Below, piece by piece: positions 35,872 to 44,429 of a stretch of DNA of 64,000 nucleotides. This DNA comes from Pseudomonas marginalis (GTDB taxonomy: Bacteria > Pseudomonadota > Gammaproteobacteria > Pseudomonadales > Pseudomonadaceae), in the NCBI RefSeq assembly GCF_008692035.1, contig NZ_VTFG01000001.1, forward strand, positions 248,001 to 312,000, written 5' to 3'. The notes beneath the pieces were generated by a model. It had not been told where the DNA came from, made no database searches, and was given only the letters and a program-made list of their open reading frames with translations. Within the stretch, counting starts at the first letter, position 1. Each line of letters begins with the position of its first letter. A program made the position numbers and the translations under genes.

Positions 35872-37200
35872 ATGTCGAATAAAAGTATGATTTTGAATTT
35901 GTTCTTTTTTAACCCCCAGGGCGATCATCGTTTTTCCTGGCGCCACCCGCAGGCACCGACCCAAGAGATATTGACCCTGGGTTACTACGTAAAACTGGTG
36001 CAGGCGGCGGAGGCGGCGAAGTTTGATGCGGTTTTTGTTGCGGATCACGTTGCGGTCTGGGACTCCGTGGCCAGCGGGCTGAGGCACTATGCCAACGCCC
36101 GCCTGGAACCGATTACGCTGTTGTCCGCACTGGCGGCGGTTACCGAGCACATCGGGCTGATGGGCACGGCTTCGACTTCCTATAACGAGCCCTTCAACCT
36201 CGCGCGCTATTTTGCTTCGCTGGACTACCTCAGCGCAGGGCGGGCCAGCTGGAATATCGTGACGTCCTGGCTGGAAGAAGAGGCTTCGAATTTCGGATTG
36301 TCAGGCGTGACGAAACACGGCGATCGTTATCTGCGGGCCGAGGAGTTCATCCAGGTCGTCAAGCAGCTTTGGGACTCCTGGGAGGAGGGCGCGCTTGAAT
36401 TTGACAAGGGCACCGGCGACTTTGCCGACCCCTCGAAAATCCACCCGATCAATCACAAAGGCGCACATTTCAGCGTACGTGGGCCGCTTAACGTGCCGCG
36501 TCCACCCCAGGGGCATCCGGTCCTTGCCCAGGCGGGGTCTTCTGAAGCCGGCAAGAACCTGGCCGCCGCCCATGGGGACGTACACTTCTGTTTTATCAAC
36601 TCGGTCGAGGAGGGACTGGCGTACAGGGCCGATTTGAATCGCCGACTCGAGTTGAAGGGCAGGCATTCCAGTGATCTGAAAATCATCACCGGCGTGCTGC
36701 CGGTGGTGCTCGGGGATGAGACTGAGGAGGAACGACGTCGGCACCTGGAGGACAGCCTGACTATCGATGCGGTGGCGATTGACCTGGTCTCCAGCTACAC
36801 CCGCCTGGACCTGACAGGACTATCGCCGGACGGCCCGTTGCCAGCGTTGCCGGATGAGTCCGAGTTTGATGGCATTCGAACCGAGCTGGCCCTGCTCAAG
36901 CAGTACGACACCTCCCTGTCCATCCGCGAAATAGGGCGCCGGTTGGTCAAGAGCTCCAGCACCTGGCTGTTGATCGGAACGGCGGAGCATATTGCCGACA
37001 AGCTTTCAGCGTTATACGAGTCGAATGCCGTCGATGGCTACAACCTCATGTTTCCGTTTTTGCCCACTGACTTCGAAACCTTCACCCGTGGCGTGGTGCC
37101 TCTGCTGCAAGCCAGAGGGGTGTTCCGCCAGGAATATGAGCCCGGGACACTGAGGGATCGCTTGGGCTTGAAGACGCCGGCCAACCGTTTCCTGTTGTGA
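35872..37200 (+). CDS. Flavin-dependent monooxygenase, NtaA/SnaA/DmoA family
   Basis: A 442-residue luciferase-like monooxygenase with FFFNPQGDHRFSWRHP at the N-terminus, SAGRASWNIVTSWLEEEASNFG around residues 123-144, and PVLAQAGSSEAGKNLAAAHGD. Members use reduced FMN and oxygen on substrates such as nitrilotriacetate, dimethylsulfide or dibenzothiophene sulfone. They normally need a separate flavin reductase, and none is encoded in this operon. GGAGG precedes the ATG. Cleavage of a C-N or C-S bond in the imported compound is a reasonable inference. Confidence 0.9.
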   Translation: MSNKSMILNLFFFNPQGDHRFSWRHPQAPTQEILTLGYYVKLVQAAEAAKFDAVFVADHVAVWDSVASGLRHYANARLEPITLLSALAAVTEHIGLMGTASTSYNEPFNLARYFASLDYLSAGRASWNIVTSWLEEEASNFGLSGVTKHGDRYLRAEEFIQVVKQLWDSWEEGALEFDKGTGDFADPSKIHPINHKGAHFSVRGPLNVPRPPQGHPVLAQAGSSEAGKNLAAAHGDVHFCFINSVEEGLAYRADLNRRLELKGRHSSDLKIITGVLPVVLGDETEEERRRHLEDSLTIDAVAIDLVSSYTRLDLTGLSPDGPLPALPDESEFDGIRTELALLKQYDTSLSIREIGRRLVKSSSTWLLIGTAEHIADKLSALYESNAVDGYNLMFPFLPTDFETFTRGVVPLLQARGVFRQEYEPGTLRDRLGLKTPANRFLL

Positions 37201-37234
37201 GCAGTATCAATCGCACCCTCTGAATGGATGTCAT

Positions 37235-38008
37235 ATGACCAGCGATCTATCCATGTACCTCGCTCCCGCCAGGGTTCTACACGCACAGGATGCCTGGCTT
37301 GAGCGCATCCTGGCGATTCTCGGCGAGCGCCGTGGGCAAACACAGGTCGTTGATCTCGCGGCGCACTGGCTTTCCCCGGATCTGTTGTTATCCCAGACCT
37401 GCGGCTATCCATTCGTTACGTCGCTGCGGGGAAAGGTAAAGCTGGTAGGGCGCCCGAGCTATGAGCTTACCCATGGCTCCGGCGGGGACCATTGCAGTTT
37501 GCTGCTCTGCAGGGCTGATTCGGCCGTGACTGACCTGGCGGGTTTCCAGGGCCGCCATGGCCTGATCAACGCCCGGGATTCCAACTCTGGAATGAATTTA
37601 TTTCGCCACACGCTGGCCGGGATCAGCGACCGAGGTTTTTTCTCGAAACTCACCTTCACCGGATCCCACAGGGAGAGCCTGCGAAGGCTTAGAGAAGGCG
37701 AGGGTGATTTGGCTTCCATCGACAGTGTCACCTACGACTATCTTGCGAGAGATCACAGTGACGAGATCGAAGGCCTCAGGATCCTGACACGAAGTGCGCG
37801 CAGTCCCTGCCTGCCTTACATCACCTCGATTGGTCAGGACGCCGTTTCAATCAGCAACGCAATGAACGAAGCCTTGGGGCAGCTTCCTGAGGTGTCCCGT
37901 GACCTCGCGATCAAGGAAGTCCTGCCGGCCAGTGAGGCTGACTATGAGTGTCTCCTGGAATATGAGCGCAGTGCGGCCAGTCGCGGCTTTTCGTTTGTAG
38001 CGTCCTGA
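37235..38008 (+). CDS. PhnD-fold protein without a signal peptide
   Basis: A 257-residue protein resembling phosphate/phosphonate-type binding proteins, recognised by SQTCGYPFVTSL, DLAGFQGRHGLINARDSNSGMNLFRHTL and EGDLASIDSVTYDYLAR. The N-terminus, MTSDLSMYLAPARV, has no hydrophobic signal core, so it should stay in the cytoplasm. A periplasmic uptake role is therefore unlikely. It could be an enzyme, a ligand-dependent sensor or a substrate carrier for the monooxygenase encoded 34 bp upstream. It is the last gene of the seven-gene operon. Confidence 0.78.
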   Translation: MTSDLSMYLAPARVLHAQDAWLERILAILGERRGQTQVVDLAAHWLSPDLLLSQTCGYPFVTSLRGKVKLVGRPSYELTHGSGGDHCSLLLCRADSAVTDLAGFQGRHGLINARDSNSGMNLFRHTLAGISDRGFFSKLTFTGSHRESLRRLREGEGDLASIDSVTYDYLARDHSDEIEGLRILTRSARSPCLPYITSIGQDAVSISNAMNEALGQLPEVSRDLAIKEVLPASEADYECLLEYERSAASRGFSFVAS

Positions 38009-38034
38009 GCGGCCCCACCTCAAACGGAGGCACT

Positions 38035-38065
38035 CCTGCAGGGGATTCATTCAGTCCCCAGCAGG
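38035..38065. terminator. Hairpin between convergent genes
   Basis: CCTGC-A-GGGGA pairs with TCCCC-A-GCAGG around a nine-base loop, giving ten base pairs with one A-A mismatch. It lies between the convergent PhnD-like and transketolase genes. It probably ends transcription from both sides, although flanking T runs are poor. Confidence 0.5.
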
Positions 38066-38073
38066 TTCAAACC

Positions 38074-39096
38074 CTATAGCCAACCCTTGATCTGCGCGCA
38101 CACAGCCTGGGTGGAAATACCGTAGCGATCGTGCAACGTCGGAAGCGCTCCCGCATCGAGAAACGCGTCCGGCAGCGCTATTTGCCGGAACGTCGGGGTA
38201 ACGCCATTGCGCAACAGCACGGTTGCCACCGCTTCGCCCAATCCGCCAATGATGGAGTGGTTTTCGGCCGTCACTACCAGTCGTCCCGGCTTTCTGGCTT
38301 CAGCCAGAATGGTCTGCTCATCCAAAGGCTTGATAGTGGGCACGTGAAGCACCGCGACATCCACGCCATCTGCCTGTAGTTCCTTGGCGGCTTCCAGGGC
38401 GCGCATGGTCATCAAACCGGTGGAAATGATTAAAACCTCATTGCCCGTGCGCAGGGTCTTGGCCTTGCCGATCTCGAATGTATAGCCATATTCGTCGAGC
38501 ACCAGCGGTACGTTGCCGCGCAGTAACCGCATGTAGACCGGCCCTTGATGCGCAGCAATGGCGGGCACGGCTTGTTCGATTTCCAGGGCATCGCAGGGGT
38601 CGACGATCATCAGGTTGGGCATGGCGCGGAAAATCGCCAGATCATCCGTTGCCTGGTGGCTGGGGCCGTACCCGGTGGTCAGGCCCGGCAGGCCGCAGAC
38701 GATTTTGACGTTGAGGTTTTCCTCGGCAATCGCCATGCAGATGAAGTCATAGGCCCGGCGCGACGCAAACACCGCGTAAGTGGTAGCGAAGGGCACGAAC
38801 CCCTCCCGAGCCATGCCGGCTGCCGCGCTCATCAACAGTTGCTCGGCCATGCCCATCTGGTAGAAACGCTCCGGATGCGCCTTGGCAAAAATGTGCAGGT
38901 CGGTGTATTTGGACAAGTCAGCCGATAAACCCACGATGTCCTGGCGCTGGTCCGCGAGTGCGGCCAATGCGTGACCGAATGGCGCTGGTTTTGTGGCCTG
39001 GCCTTCAGCGGCAATCGAGGCAATCATCGCCGAGGTGGTCAGCTTTTTCTTCGCCGCTGCGGGTGCCTGAACGTCAGTCTTGTGTGCGTTGCTCAT
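38074..39096 (-). CDS. Transketolase-like protein, C-terminal subunit
   Basis: A 340-residue protein with the transketolase pyrimidine-binding domain (GLSADLSKYTDLHIFAKAHP, then FYQMGMAEQ carrying the catalytic glutamate) and the C-terminal domain. It corresponds to the second half of a normal transketolase and pairs with the product of the next gene, whose stop overlaps this start. Split transketolases take part in non-standard sugar or sulfosugar routes as well as pentose metabolism. About 20 Ala/Lys-rich residues precede the domain. Confidence 0.9.
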   Translation of the reverse strand: MSNAHKTDVQAPAAAKKKLTTSAMIASIAAEGQATKPAPFGHALAALADQRQDIVGLSADLSKYTDLHIFAKAHPERFYQMGMAEQLLMSAAAGMAREGFVPFATTYAVFASRRAYDFICMAIAEENLNVKIVCGLPGLTTGYGPSHQATDDLAIFRAMPNLMIVDPCDALEIEQAVPAIAAHQGPVYMRLLRGNVPLVLDEYGYTFEIGKAKTLRTGNEVLIISTGLMTMRALEAAKELQADGVDVAVLHVPTIKPLDEQTILAEARKPGRLVVTAENHSIIGGLGEAVATVLLRNGVTPTFRQIALPDAFLDAGALPTLHDRYGISTQAVCAQIKGWL

Positions 39097-39941
39097 ACGG
39101 TTTTGCCTTCTTCCAGGTTGTTCAGGGCCACATCCCATTCATGCTCGTCGACGCGGATAAAGTGAGTCTTTTCGCGGGTTTCCAGGAACGGCACGCCTTT
39201 GCCCATTTTGGTATCGCAGATGATGACGCGCGGTTGTGCGCCGGGGTGGCTGCGGGCCGCGTCGAACGCCTTGACCAAGGCATCCAGGTCGTTACCGTCT
39301 ACCCGCTGGGTGAACCAGCCAAAGGCTTGCCAGCGGTCAACGATGGGTTCAAATGCCAGCACTTCGCTGGAATGTCCGTCGGCTTGCTGGTTATTCACGT
39401 CGACAATGGCGATCAGGTTGTCGAGCTTCCAGTGCGAAGCGGACATGACCGCTTCCCAGGTGGATCCCTCATTCAGCTCGCCGTCCGACAGCAGGTTGTA
39501 GACGAATGAGGCGGACTGTTTGCGCTTCAAGCCCAGGCAGGCACCCACTGCGATGCCCAGCCCCTGGCCCAGGGAGCCGCCGGTAATCTCCATGCCGGGG
39601 GTGTAGGCGGCCATGCCGGACATGGGCAGGCGGCTGTCATCCGAACCGTAGGTTTCAAGCTCATCCAGTGGGATGATTTGCGCTTCAATCAGCGCCGCAT
39701 ACAGGGCGATCGCGTAGTGGCCGATGGAAAGGTAAAAGCGATCACGCTGTTCCCATTCCGGGTCTTCGGGCTTGTAGTTCAAGGCGTGGAAGTACGACAC
39801 GGCGAGCAAGTCTGCCGCGCCCAGCGCCTGGCCGACATAGCCCTGGCCCTGGACTTGGCCCATGCGCAAGGCATGGCGGCGAATGTTATGGGCGCGCTGC
39901 ACCAGCGTGGTGGAGGACGCGCGAGATAAAGTGGCAGTCAT
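39093..39941 (-). CDS. Transketolase-like protein, N-terminal subunit
   Basis: A 282-residue thiamine-diphosphate-binding subunit. It has IGHYAIALYAAL, the cofactor motif SDGELNEGSTWEAVMSAS (GDG replaced by SDG), and IVDVNNQQADG. It supplies the TPP phosphate-binding half of the active site, which is completed by the C-terminal subunit encoded next. It begins 17 bp after the MFS gene on the same strand, so it is part of the SDR-MFS-transketolase operon. Confidence 0.9.
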   Translation of the reverse strand: MTATLSRASSTTLVQRAHNIRRHALRMGQVQGQGYVGQALGAADLLAVSYFHALNYKPEDPEWEQRDRFYLSIGHYAIALYAALIEAQIIPLDELETYGSDDSRLPMSGMAAYTPGMEITGGSLGQGLGIAVGACLGLKRKQSASFVYNLLSDGELNEGSTWEAVMSASHWKLDNLIAIVDVNNQQADGHSSEVLAFEPIVDRWQAFGWFTQRVDGNDLDALVKAFDAARSHPGAQPRVIICDTKMGKGVPFLETREKTHFIRVDEHEWDVALNNLEEGKTV

Positions 39942-39958
39942 GGAAGTTCTCCGTTAAC

Positions 39959-41260
39959 TCAACGATTGACCGAAGCGGCAGGAATGCGCAGCACCAGGCA
40001 GGCACCGATGCACAGCACACCGGTAATCAGGTACATGCCGATGGCGCTCGAACCGGTCGTGGTGGTGATCCAACCAATCAGGTAGGGCGAGCAGAAACCC
40101 GCCAGATTGGCAAAGCTGTTGATTCCAGCGATCCCGGCAGCGGCGGAGACGCCACCGAGCAAGGTGGTCGGCAGCATCCAGAACAGTGACGACGCCGACA
40201 GCACGCCTGCTGCTGCAAGGCACAGGCACAACACCGACAGCATCAGTTGGGTGCCGAACACCGCCGCCAACGTGAGGCCCAGCGCACCGGCAAGCATTGG
40301 CGCCACCAGATGCCAACGGCGCTCCTGGTGCTTGTCGCCGCTGCGCCCCATCAGCACCATCGCGACAATGGCGCACAGGTAGGGGAGGCTGGTGAGCAAG
40401 CCGATGTGCATCGGGTCGGCAACACCGGCATTACGGATAAGGGTCGGCAGCCAGAAGGTGATCGCGTACTGGCCCATGACCACGCAAAAGTAGATGCAGG
40501 CGAGAATCCACAGGCGGCGGTCGCGCAGGAAGGCGCCGACCGATGCATGGGTGACTTTACGGCTGTTGTCCTCGGCGAGTTCTTTGCTGACCAGCGCTTT
40601 TTCTTCATCGGTGAGCCAGGTCGCCTGGTGCACGCCGTCCTTGAGGTAAGCCAGCACCATCAGGCCAACGATGACGGTCGGAATGGCTTCGAGCACGAAC
40701 ATCCACTGCCAGCCCGCCCAGCCATGTACGCCGGCGAACTGGGTCATGATGTAGCCCGAGAGCGGCCCGCCGATCATGCCGGAGAGCGGGATGGCGATGA
40801 ACCACAGCACGGTCATTTTGGCGCGGCGGTAGGAGGGGAACCAGTAGGTGAGGTAGAGCAGCAGGCCCGGTGCGAGCCCGGCTTCGGCGATACCGAGCAG
40901 GAAGCGCAGCGCATAGAACTGCCAGGCCGTTTCCACGAAGGCGAAGAGGGCGGAGATAATGCCCCACGAAATCATGATCCGCGCGATCCAGCGCCGGGCA
41001 CCGACTTTGTGGAGGATGAGGTTGCTCGGCACTTCGCAGAGGAAATAGCCAAGAAAGAACATGCCCGCGCCGAGCCCGTATACGGTTTCGCTCAGGGACA
41101 GGTCATTCATCATCTGCAGCTTTGCAAACCCGACGTTTACCCGGTCCAGGTAGGCGCACAGGTAGCACAGCATCAGGAAAGGCATCAATCGCCAGGCAGT
41201 TTTGCGATACGCGCTTGCGCGCACTGTGGACACAGTGTCGAGCGTCATGGTGGTCATCAT
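39959..41260 (-). CDS. MFS transporter, anion:cation symporter family
   Basis: A 433-residue inner-membrane protein with about twelve helices. CAYLDRVNVGFAKLQM near the N-terminus and the loop RWIARIMISWG match the ACS family, which imports organic acids such as tartrate, glucarate, phthalate or 4-hydroxyphenylacetate. It lies between the SDR and the split transketolase genes and probably brings in their substrate. Closely spaced start codons exist at 41260, 41257 and 41248. Confidence 0.92.
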   Translation of the reverse strand: MMTTMTLDTVSTVRASAYRKTAWRLMPFLMLCYLCAYLDRVNVGFAKLQMMNDLSLSETVYGLGAGMFFLGYFLCEVPSNLILHKVGARRWIARIMISWGIISALFAFVETAWQFYALRFLLGIAEAGLAPGLLLYLTYWFPSYRRAKMTVLWFIAIPLSGMIGGPLSGYIMTQFAGVHGWAGWQWMFVLEAIPTVIVGLMVLAYLKDGVHQATWLTDEEKALVSKELAEDNSRKVTHASVGAFLRDRRLWILACIYFCVVMGQYAITFWLPTLIRNAGVADPMHIGLLTSLPYLCAIVAMVLMGRSGDKHQERRWHLVAPMLAGALGLTLAAVFGTQLMLSVLCLCLAAAGVLSASSLFWMLPTTLLGGVSAAAGIAGINSFANLAGFCSPYLIGWITTTTGSSAIGMYLITGVLCIGACLVLRIPAASVNR

Positions 41261-41356
41261 GAGGGTCTGATCTCTTGTTTTTATAGAACGCCGGGCTTGA
41301 AGCCCGACGTATCTTCGATCCAGAACTTAATGGACAGCGGGTGCTGGCACCTGTGG

Positions 41357-42106
41357 TCAGTGGATCAACATGCCGCCGTTGACATCCAGGGTGATGCCGG
41401 TGAGATAGGAGGACAAGTCGCTGGCGAGAAACAGCGCCGCATTGGCAACATCCTGCGCGGCACCAAGCCGACCCAGGGGGATGCTTTCGATGATTGCGTG
41501 GCGGCGCTCATCCTGCATCAGGCCCCCGGTGATGTCGGTATGGATCAGGCCTGGCGCAATGGCGTTGACGCGAATGTTGTCCGCGCCGAATTCGCGGGCC
41601 ATGGCCTTGCCCAGTCCGAGCACGCCGGCCTTGGCGGCGCTGTAGTGCGGGCCGCCGAAAATGCCGCCGCCGCGCTGGGCCGATACGGATGACATGCAGA
41701 CGATGCTGCCCGAAGCCTGGGCGCGCATCACCGGAATCACCGCCTGGGACATCAACAGCGTGCCACGCAGGCTGACATCCAGGACCTTGTCGTAATCGCT
41801 CGGGCGAATGTCCAGGGTCTTGATGGGCTGGGTGATGCCGGCATTGTTGACGAGTATGTCGATACGGCCGTAGTGCTCCAGCACCTTGGCGACCGCAGCC
41901 TGGACTTGTTGCTCATCGGCCACGTTGGCAGCCAGGCCCAGGTGGCCTTCGCCGAGGGTGGCCGCGGCGTCACGGGCGGCGGACTCGTCGAGATCCAGGA
42001 TGACAACGCGGGCGCCGTGTTGGGCGAAGGTGAGCGCGGTTGCGCGGCCGATGCCGCGTGCGGATGCGGCGCCAGTAATAATCGCGACTTTGCCTTGAAG
42101 AAGCAT
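41357..42106 (-). CDS. Short-chain dehydrogenase/reductase
   Basis: A 249-residue classical SDR. The NAD(P) motif TGAASARGIGRA lies near residue 11, with NNAG, a catalytic serine in CMSSVSAQ, and Tyr-x-x-x-Lys in HYSAAKAG. Its Rossmann acidic residue, ILDLDE, favours NAD. It is the first gene of the operon that continues with the MFS and transketolase genes. It probably oxidises or reduces a polyol or sugar acid on the route to the transketolase substrate. Confidence 0.92.
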   Translation of the reverse strand: MLLQGKVAIITGAASARGIGRATALTFAQHGARVVILDLDESAARDAAATLGEGHLGLAANVADEQQVQAAVAKVLEHYGRIDILVNNAGITQPIKTLDIRPSDYDKVLDVSLRGTLLMSQAVIPVMRAQASGSIVCMSSVSAQRGGGIFGGPHYSAAKAGVLGLGKAMAREFGADNIRVNAIAPGLIHTDITGGLMQDERRHAIIESIPLGRLGAAQDVANAALFLASDLSSYLTGITLDVNGGMLIH

Positions 42107-42297
42107 GAGGGATACCTCTGATTGTTTTTATGGTTCGATTCAGCGATCGATGGCTCAGAGTGGTCCCCGTCGACGGGCCGAGCAATAACGCAAACCTCAC
42201 TGCTACATGAATAAAATTCAGCACTCGTCAATGTGGACCGCAAATGCTTGAATGGCACGATCCGCCCGCGACCCAAAAAACAATAGGCTGAATACCG

Positions 42298-43215
42298 ATG
42301 CGCCAGGACGATATCCCCACCTCCAATCTGCCACCGCTGAGAGCCATTCAGGCCTTCGAGCAGACAGCCCGTTTCGGCAACCTGGCAAGGGCCGCCGAAG
42401 TGCTCGACCTCACACCGTCAGCGATCAGCCATCAACTGGCCAAGCTGGAGGTGATGATTGGTCGGCAGTTGTTTGTGCGGGCAGCGCGTGGGGTGACCCT
42501 GACGCCAGTGGGTGAGCAGTACTTGAAGGATATTTCCGGTCTGTTGCAGAGCCTTGAGGTCGCCACCGAGCGCGCCGCGAGTGACGTCAGCCTGGATTGC
42601 CTGCGGCTGCATTCGGCCCCCAGCTTTGGCTTGCTCTGGCTGATGCCGCGGTTGGAGTCGTTTCGCGCGAGCAATCCGGACATCCAGATCAATTTGTCGT
42701 GTTCCTATGAGTCGCTGCATTTCAGCCAGGACAAGATCGATGTGGATATTCGTCACGGCCGGCCTAATTGGCCCAGCTATGAAGTGCGCACCGTACGCAA
42801 CGAAAGTTTCGCGGTGCTGGCCTCGCCCAAGCTGATCGCGCGCTGCGCGGTAGAAAACGCCGCGGATCTCCTGGCACAAGAGCTGATCCTTTCCGAAGCA
42901 ACCTTGCTCAGGTGGCCTGAGTGGTTCGCCCAGCATGGCCTGGCGCGCCCCGAAAAGCCCTACGCCTTGAGTTTCGACCGTTCCTACATGAGCCTGGAAG
43001 CCGCGAGCCACGGCCTGGGGTTCGCCCTTGAAAGCACGCTGCTGGCGCAAAAATACCTCGCCAACGGTTCGCTGGTTGAAGTCGCCCCCGAAGCGTTGAG
43101 CGCTGCGGTTGCCGCCCACCATTTGGTGTTCCCGAAGGCGCACTCCAGTTTTCCCAGGGTCAGGCGGTTCTTGGGGTGGATGGAGGTGGAGTTAGGGCAT
43201 AGCTTTGTGTTCTAG
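42298..43215 (+). CDS. LysR-family regulator, GcvA-like
   Basis: A 305-residue regulator with an N-terminal helix-turn-helix (NLARAAEVLDLTPSAISHQLAKLE, about residues 30-53) and a two-lobe effector domain. It is divergent from the SDR-MFS-transketolase operon, with a 191-bp gap that should hold both promoters. It very likely controls that operon in response to the substrate. The start MRQDDIPTSNLPPLRAIQAFE is typical of the GcvA branch. Confidence 0.92.
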   Translation: MRQDDIPTSNLPPLRAIQAFEQTARFGNLARAAEVLDLTPSAISHQLAKLEVMIGRQLFVRAARGVTLTPVGEQYLKDISGLLQSLEVATERAASDVSLDCLRLHSAPSFGLLWLMPRLESFRASNPDIQINLSCSYESLHFSQDKIDVDIRHGRPNWPSYEVRTVRNESFAVLASPKLIARCAVENAADLLAQELILSEATLLRWPEWFAQHGLARPEKPYALSFDRSYMSLEAASHGLGFALESTLLAQKYLANGSLVEVAPEALSAAVAAHHLVFPKAHSSFPRVRRFLGWMEVELGHSFVF

Positions 43216-43277
43216 CGCTGTGGTTTTCCAAAGGGAATGACCGTTATTTGTCCAACGACTATCCTGGGCAAGACGGT

Positions 43278-43910
43278 TTAGAAGACGTTAGAGAGTACAA
43301 GAAAAACACCAATGGACAGCAGCAACGCCCCTGCGACTCGGTTGATCCACACACCAATGCGTGGATTATTACCTAACTTAAGGCCAATCTGTCGTCCACA
43401 GAGCGCAAGGGGCAGCTCTACTAAAATCATGACCACTACCAGGACGACACCGAGATAAAGCATCGAAAGTGCTTTATGACTTGCGTGCTGTGGAATGAAT
43501 TGCGGCATGAATGAGAGGGTGAACATCATCGCCTTCGGGTTGAACAAGTTGGTCATCAACCCGCGTCGGTAGACGGGCCAGAAACTTGCCCTGATTCCGC
43601 CCTGGACCTGTGTCACCGATTGACCGGAGCGGAGCAGGCCCACACCCAGCCAGGAGAGGTATGCCGCGCCTGCTATTACCAACAGGCCATACAACAGTGG
43701 AGACGCGGCGATCAGGGCCGCCACACCCGCTATCGCCAGAAGCACATAACAAAACGCGCCACTCGCCACGCCAAGAATTGCAGCCATACCCCCGCGGGCA
43801 CCATTACTGATCGAATTAGACAGGATGTAGATCATGTCCGCTCCGGGCGTGATCATTAGAATCGCCACTGACGTAGCAAATAGAACCAAGGTCGTGAAAG
43901 AAATATCCAT
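43278..43910 (-). CDS. LysE/RhtB-family exporter
   Basis: A 210-residue membrane protein with about six helices. ITPGADMIYILSNSISNGARGG is the hallmark N-terminal motif and NLFNPKAMMFTLSFMPQF the second conserved block. Members export amino acids or homoserine lactones. It is convergent with the LysR gene and separated by 183 bp from yciI on the same strand. Substrate unknown. Confidence 0.9.
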   Translation of the reverse strand: MDISFTTLVLFATSVAILMITPGADMIYILSNSISNGARGGMAAILGVASGAFCYVLLAIAGVAALIAASPLLYGLLVIAGAAYLSWLGVGLLRSGQSVTQVQGGIRASFWPVYRRGLMTNLFNPKAMMFTLSFMPQFIPQHASHKALSMLYLGVVLVVVMILVELPLALCGRQIGLKLGNNPRIGVWINRVAGALLLSIGVFLVLSNVF

Positions 43911-44093
43911 GGGGAGTTCCAGATCAATCAGAGGTGAATGATGAGGAACGCTTCTACATAGCGTATAGAATCGGATTACTCATCGAATCGCGGTGGTGCA
44001 GGCAAGCCAAAGATTGGTGTGAAGAGTCGACAAAGTTGGTATTTCTGGACCCCTCGTCTAAAGCAGCCTGTTGTTTCCAAACTCACCGGTCAT

Positions 44094-44402
44094 TTATACA
44101 GACTGCGCATTCTCGGCCCAGCGTGCTGCGAAATCCGTCGAGCGAATTGCCGGGTCGCACTCAATTATGTCGAGGCTTACAAGCCTGTGGGCAACAAAAG
44201 GATCCTCGGCCATTATTTTCTGAATGTCTGACAACTGATGGGCGTGGGCAAGAATGAATCCGCCACTCTTATCCATGAGCGGGCCGGCGAAAAGCACATG
44301 TGCCGATCCGATGTATTTGATCAGCCAGCCCTTGTGCGCATCCAGGTGCTCCCGAATCTGTTCGGCAGAACTGGTGTAGGTCAACTTTATGGCGTAAAGC
44401 AT
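44094..44402 (-). CDS. YciI-like protein
   Basis: A 102-residue ferredoxin-fold protein of the YciI family. It starts MLYAIKLTYTSSAEQIREHL and has HKGWLIKYIGSAHVLFAGPL and the late FVAHRLVSLDI. Family members are thought to be small enzymes or sensors, with a conserved His-Asp pair. AGGAG lies upstream of the ATG. It follows azoR by 27 bp, in the hydrolase-azoR-yciI operon. A longer frame on the opposite strand here was judged a shadow. Confidence 0.82.
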   Translation of the reverse strand: MLYAIKLTYTSSAEQIREHLDAHKGWLIKYIGSAHVLFAGPLMDKSGGFILAHAHQLSDIQKIMAEDPFVAHRLVSLDIIECDPAIRSTDFAARWAENAQSV

Positions 44403-44429
44403 CCGTTAATCTCCTGGCTTTAATGGTTA

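Noticed and set aside
41291..41306. GC-rich inverted repeat (CGGGC-TTGAA-GCCCG) between the SDR and MFS genes
   Set aside because: Only five base pairs and no T run; too weak to call a terminator or a site.
43934..44257. A 107-codon plus-strand frame overlapping yciI
   Set aside because: It lies opposite a recognisable YciI gene and shows no domain or ribosome site.
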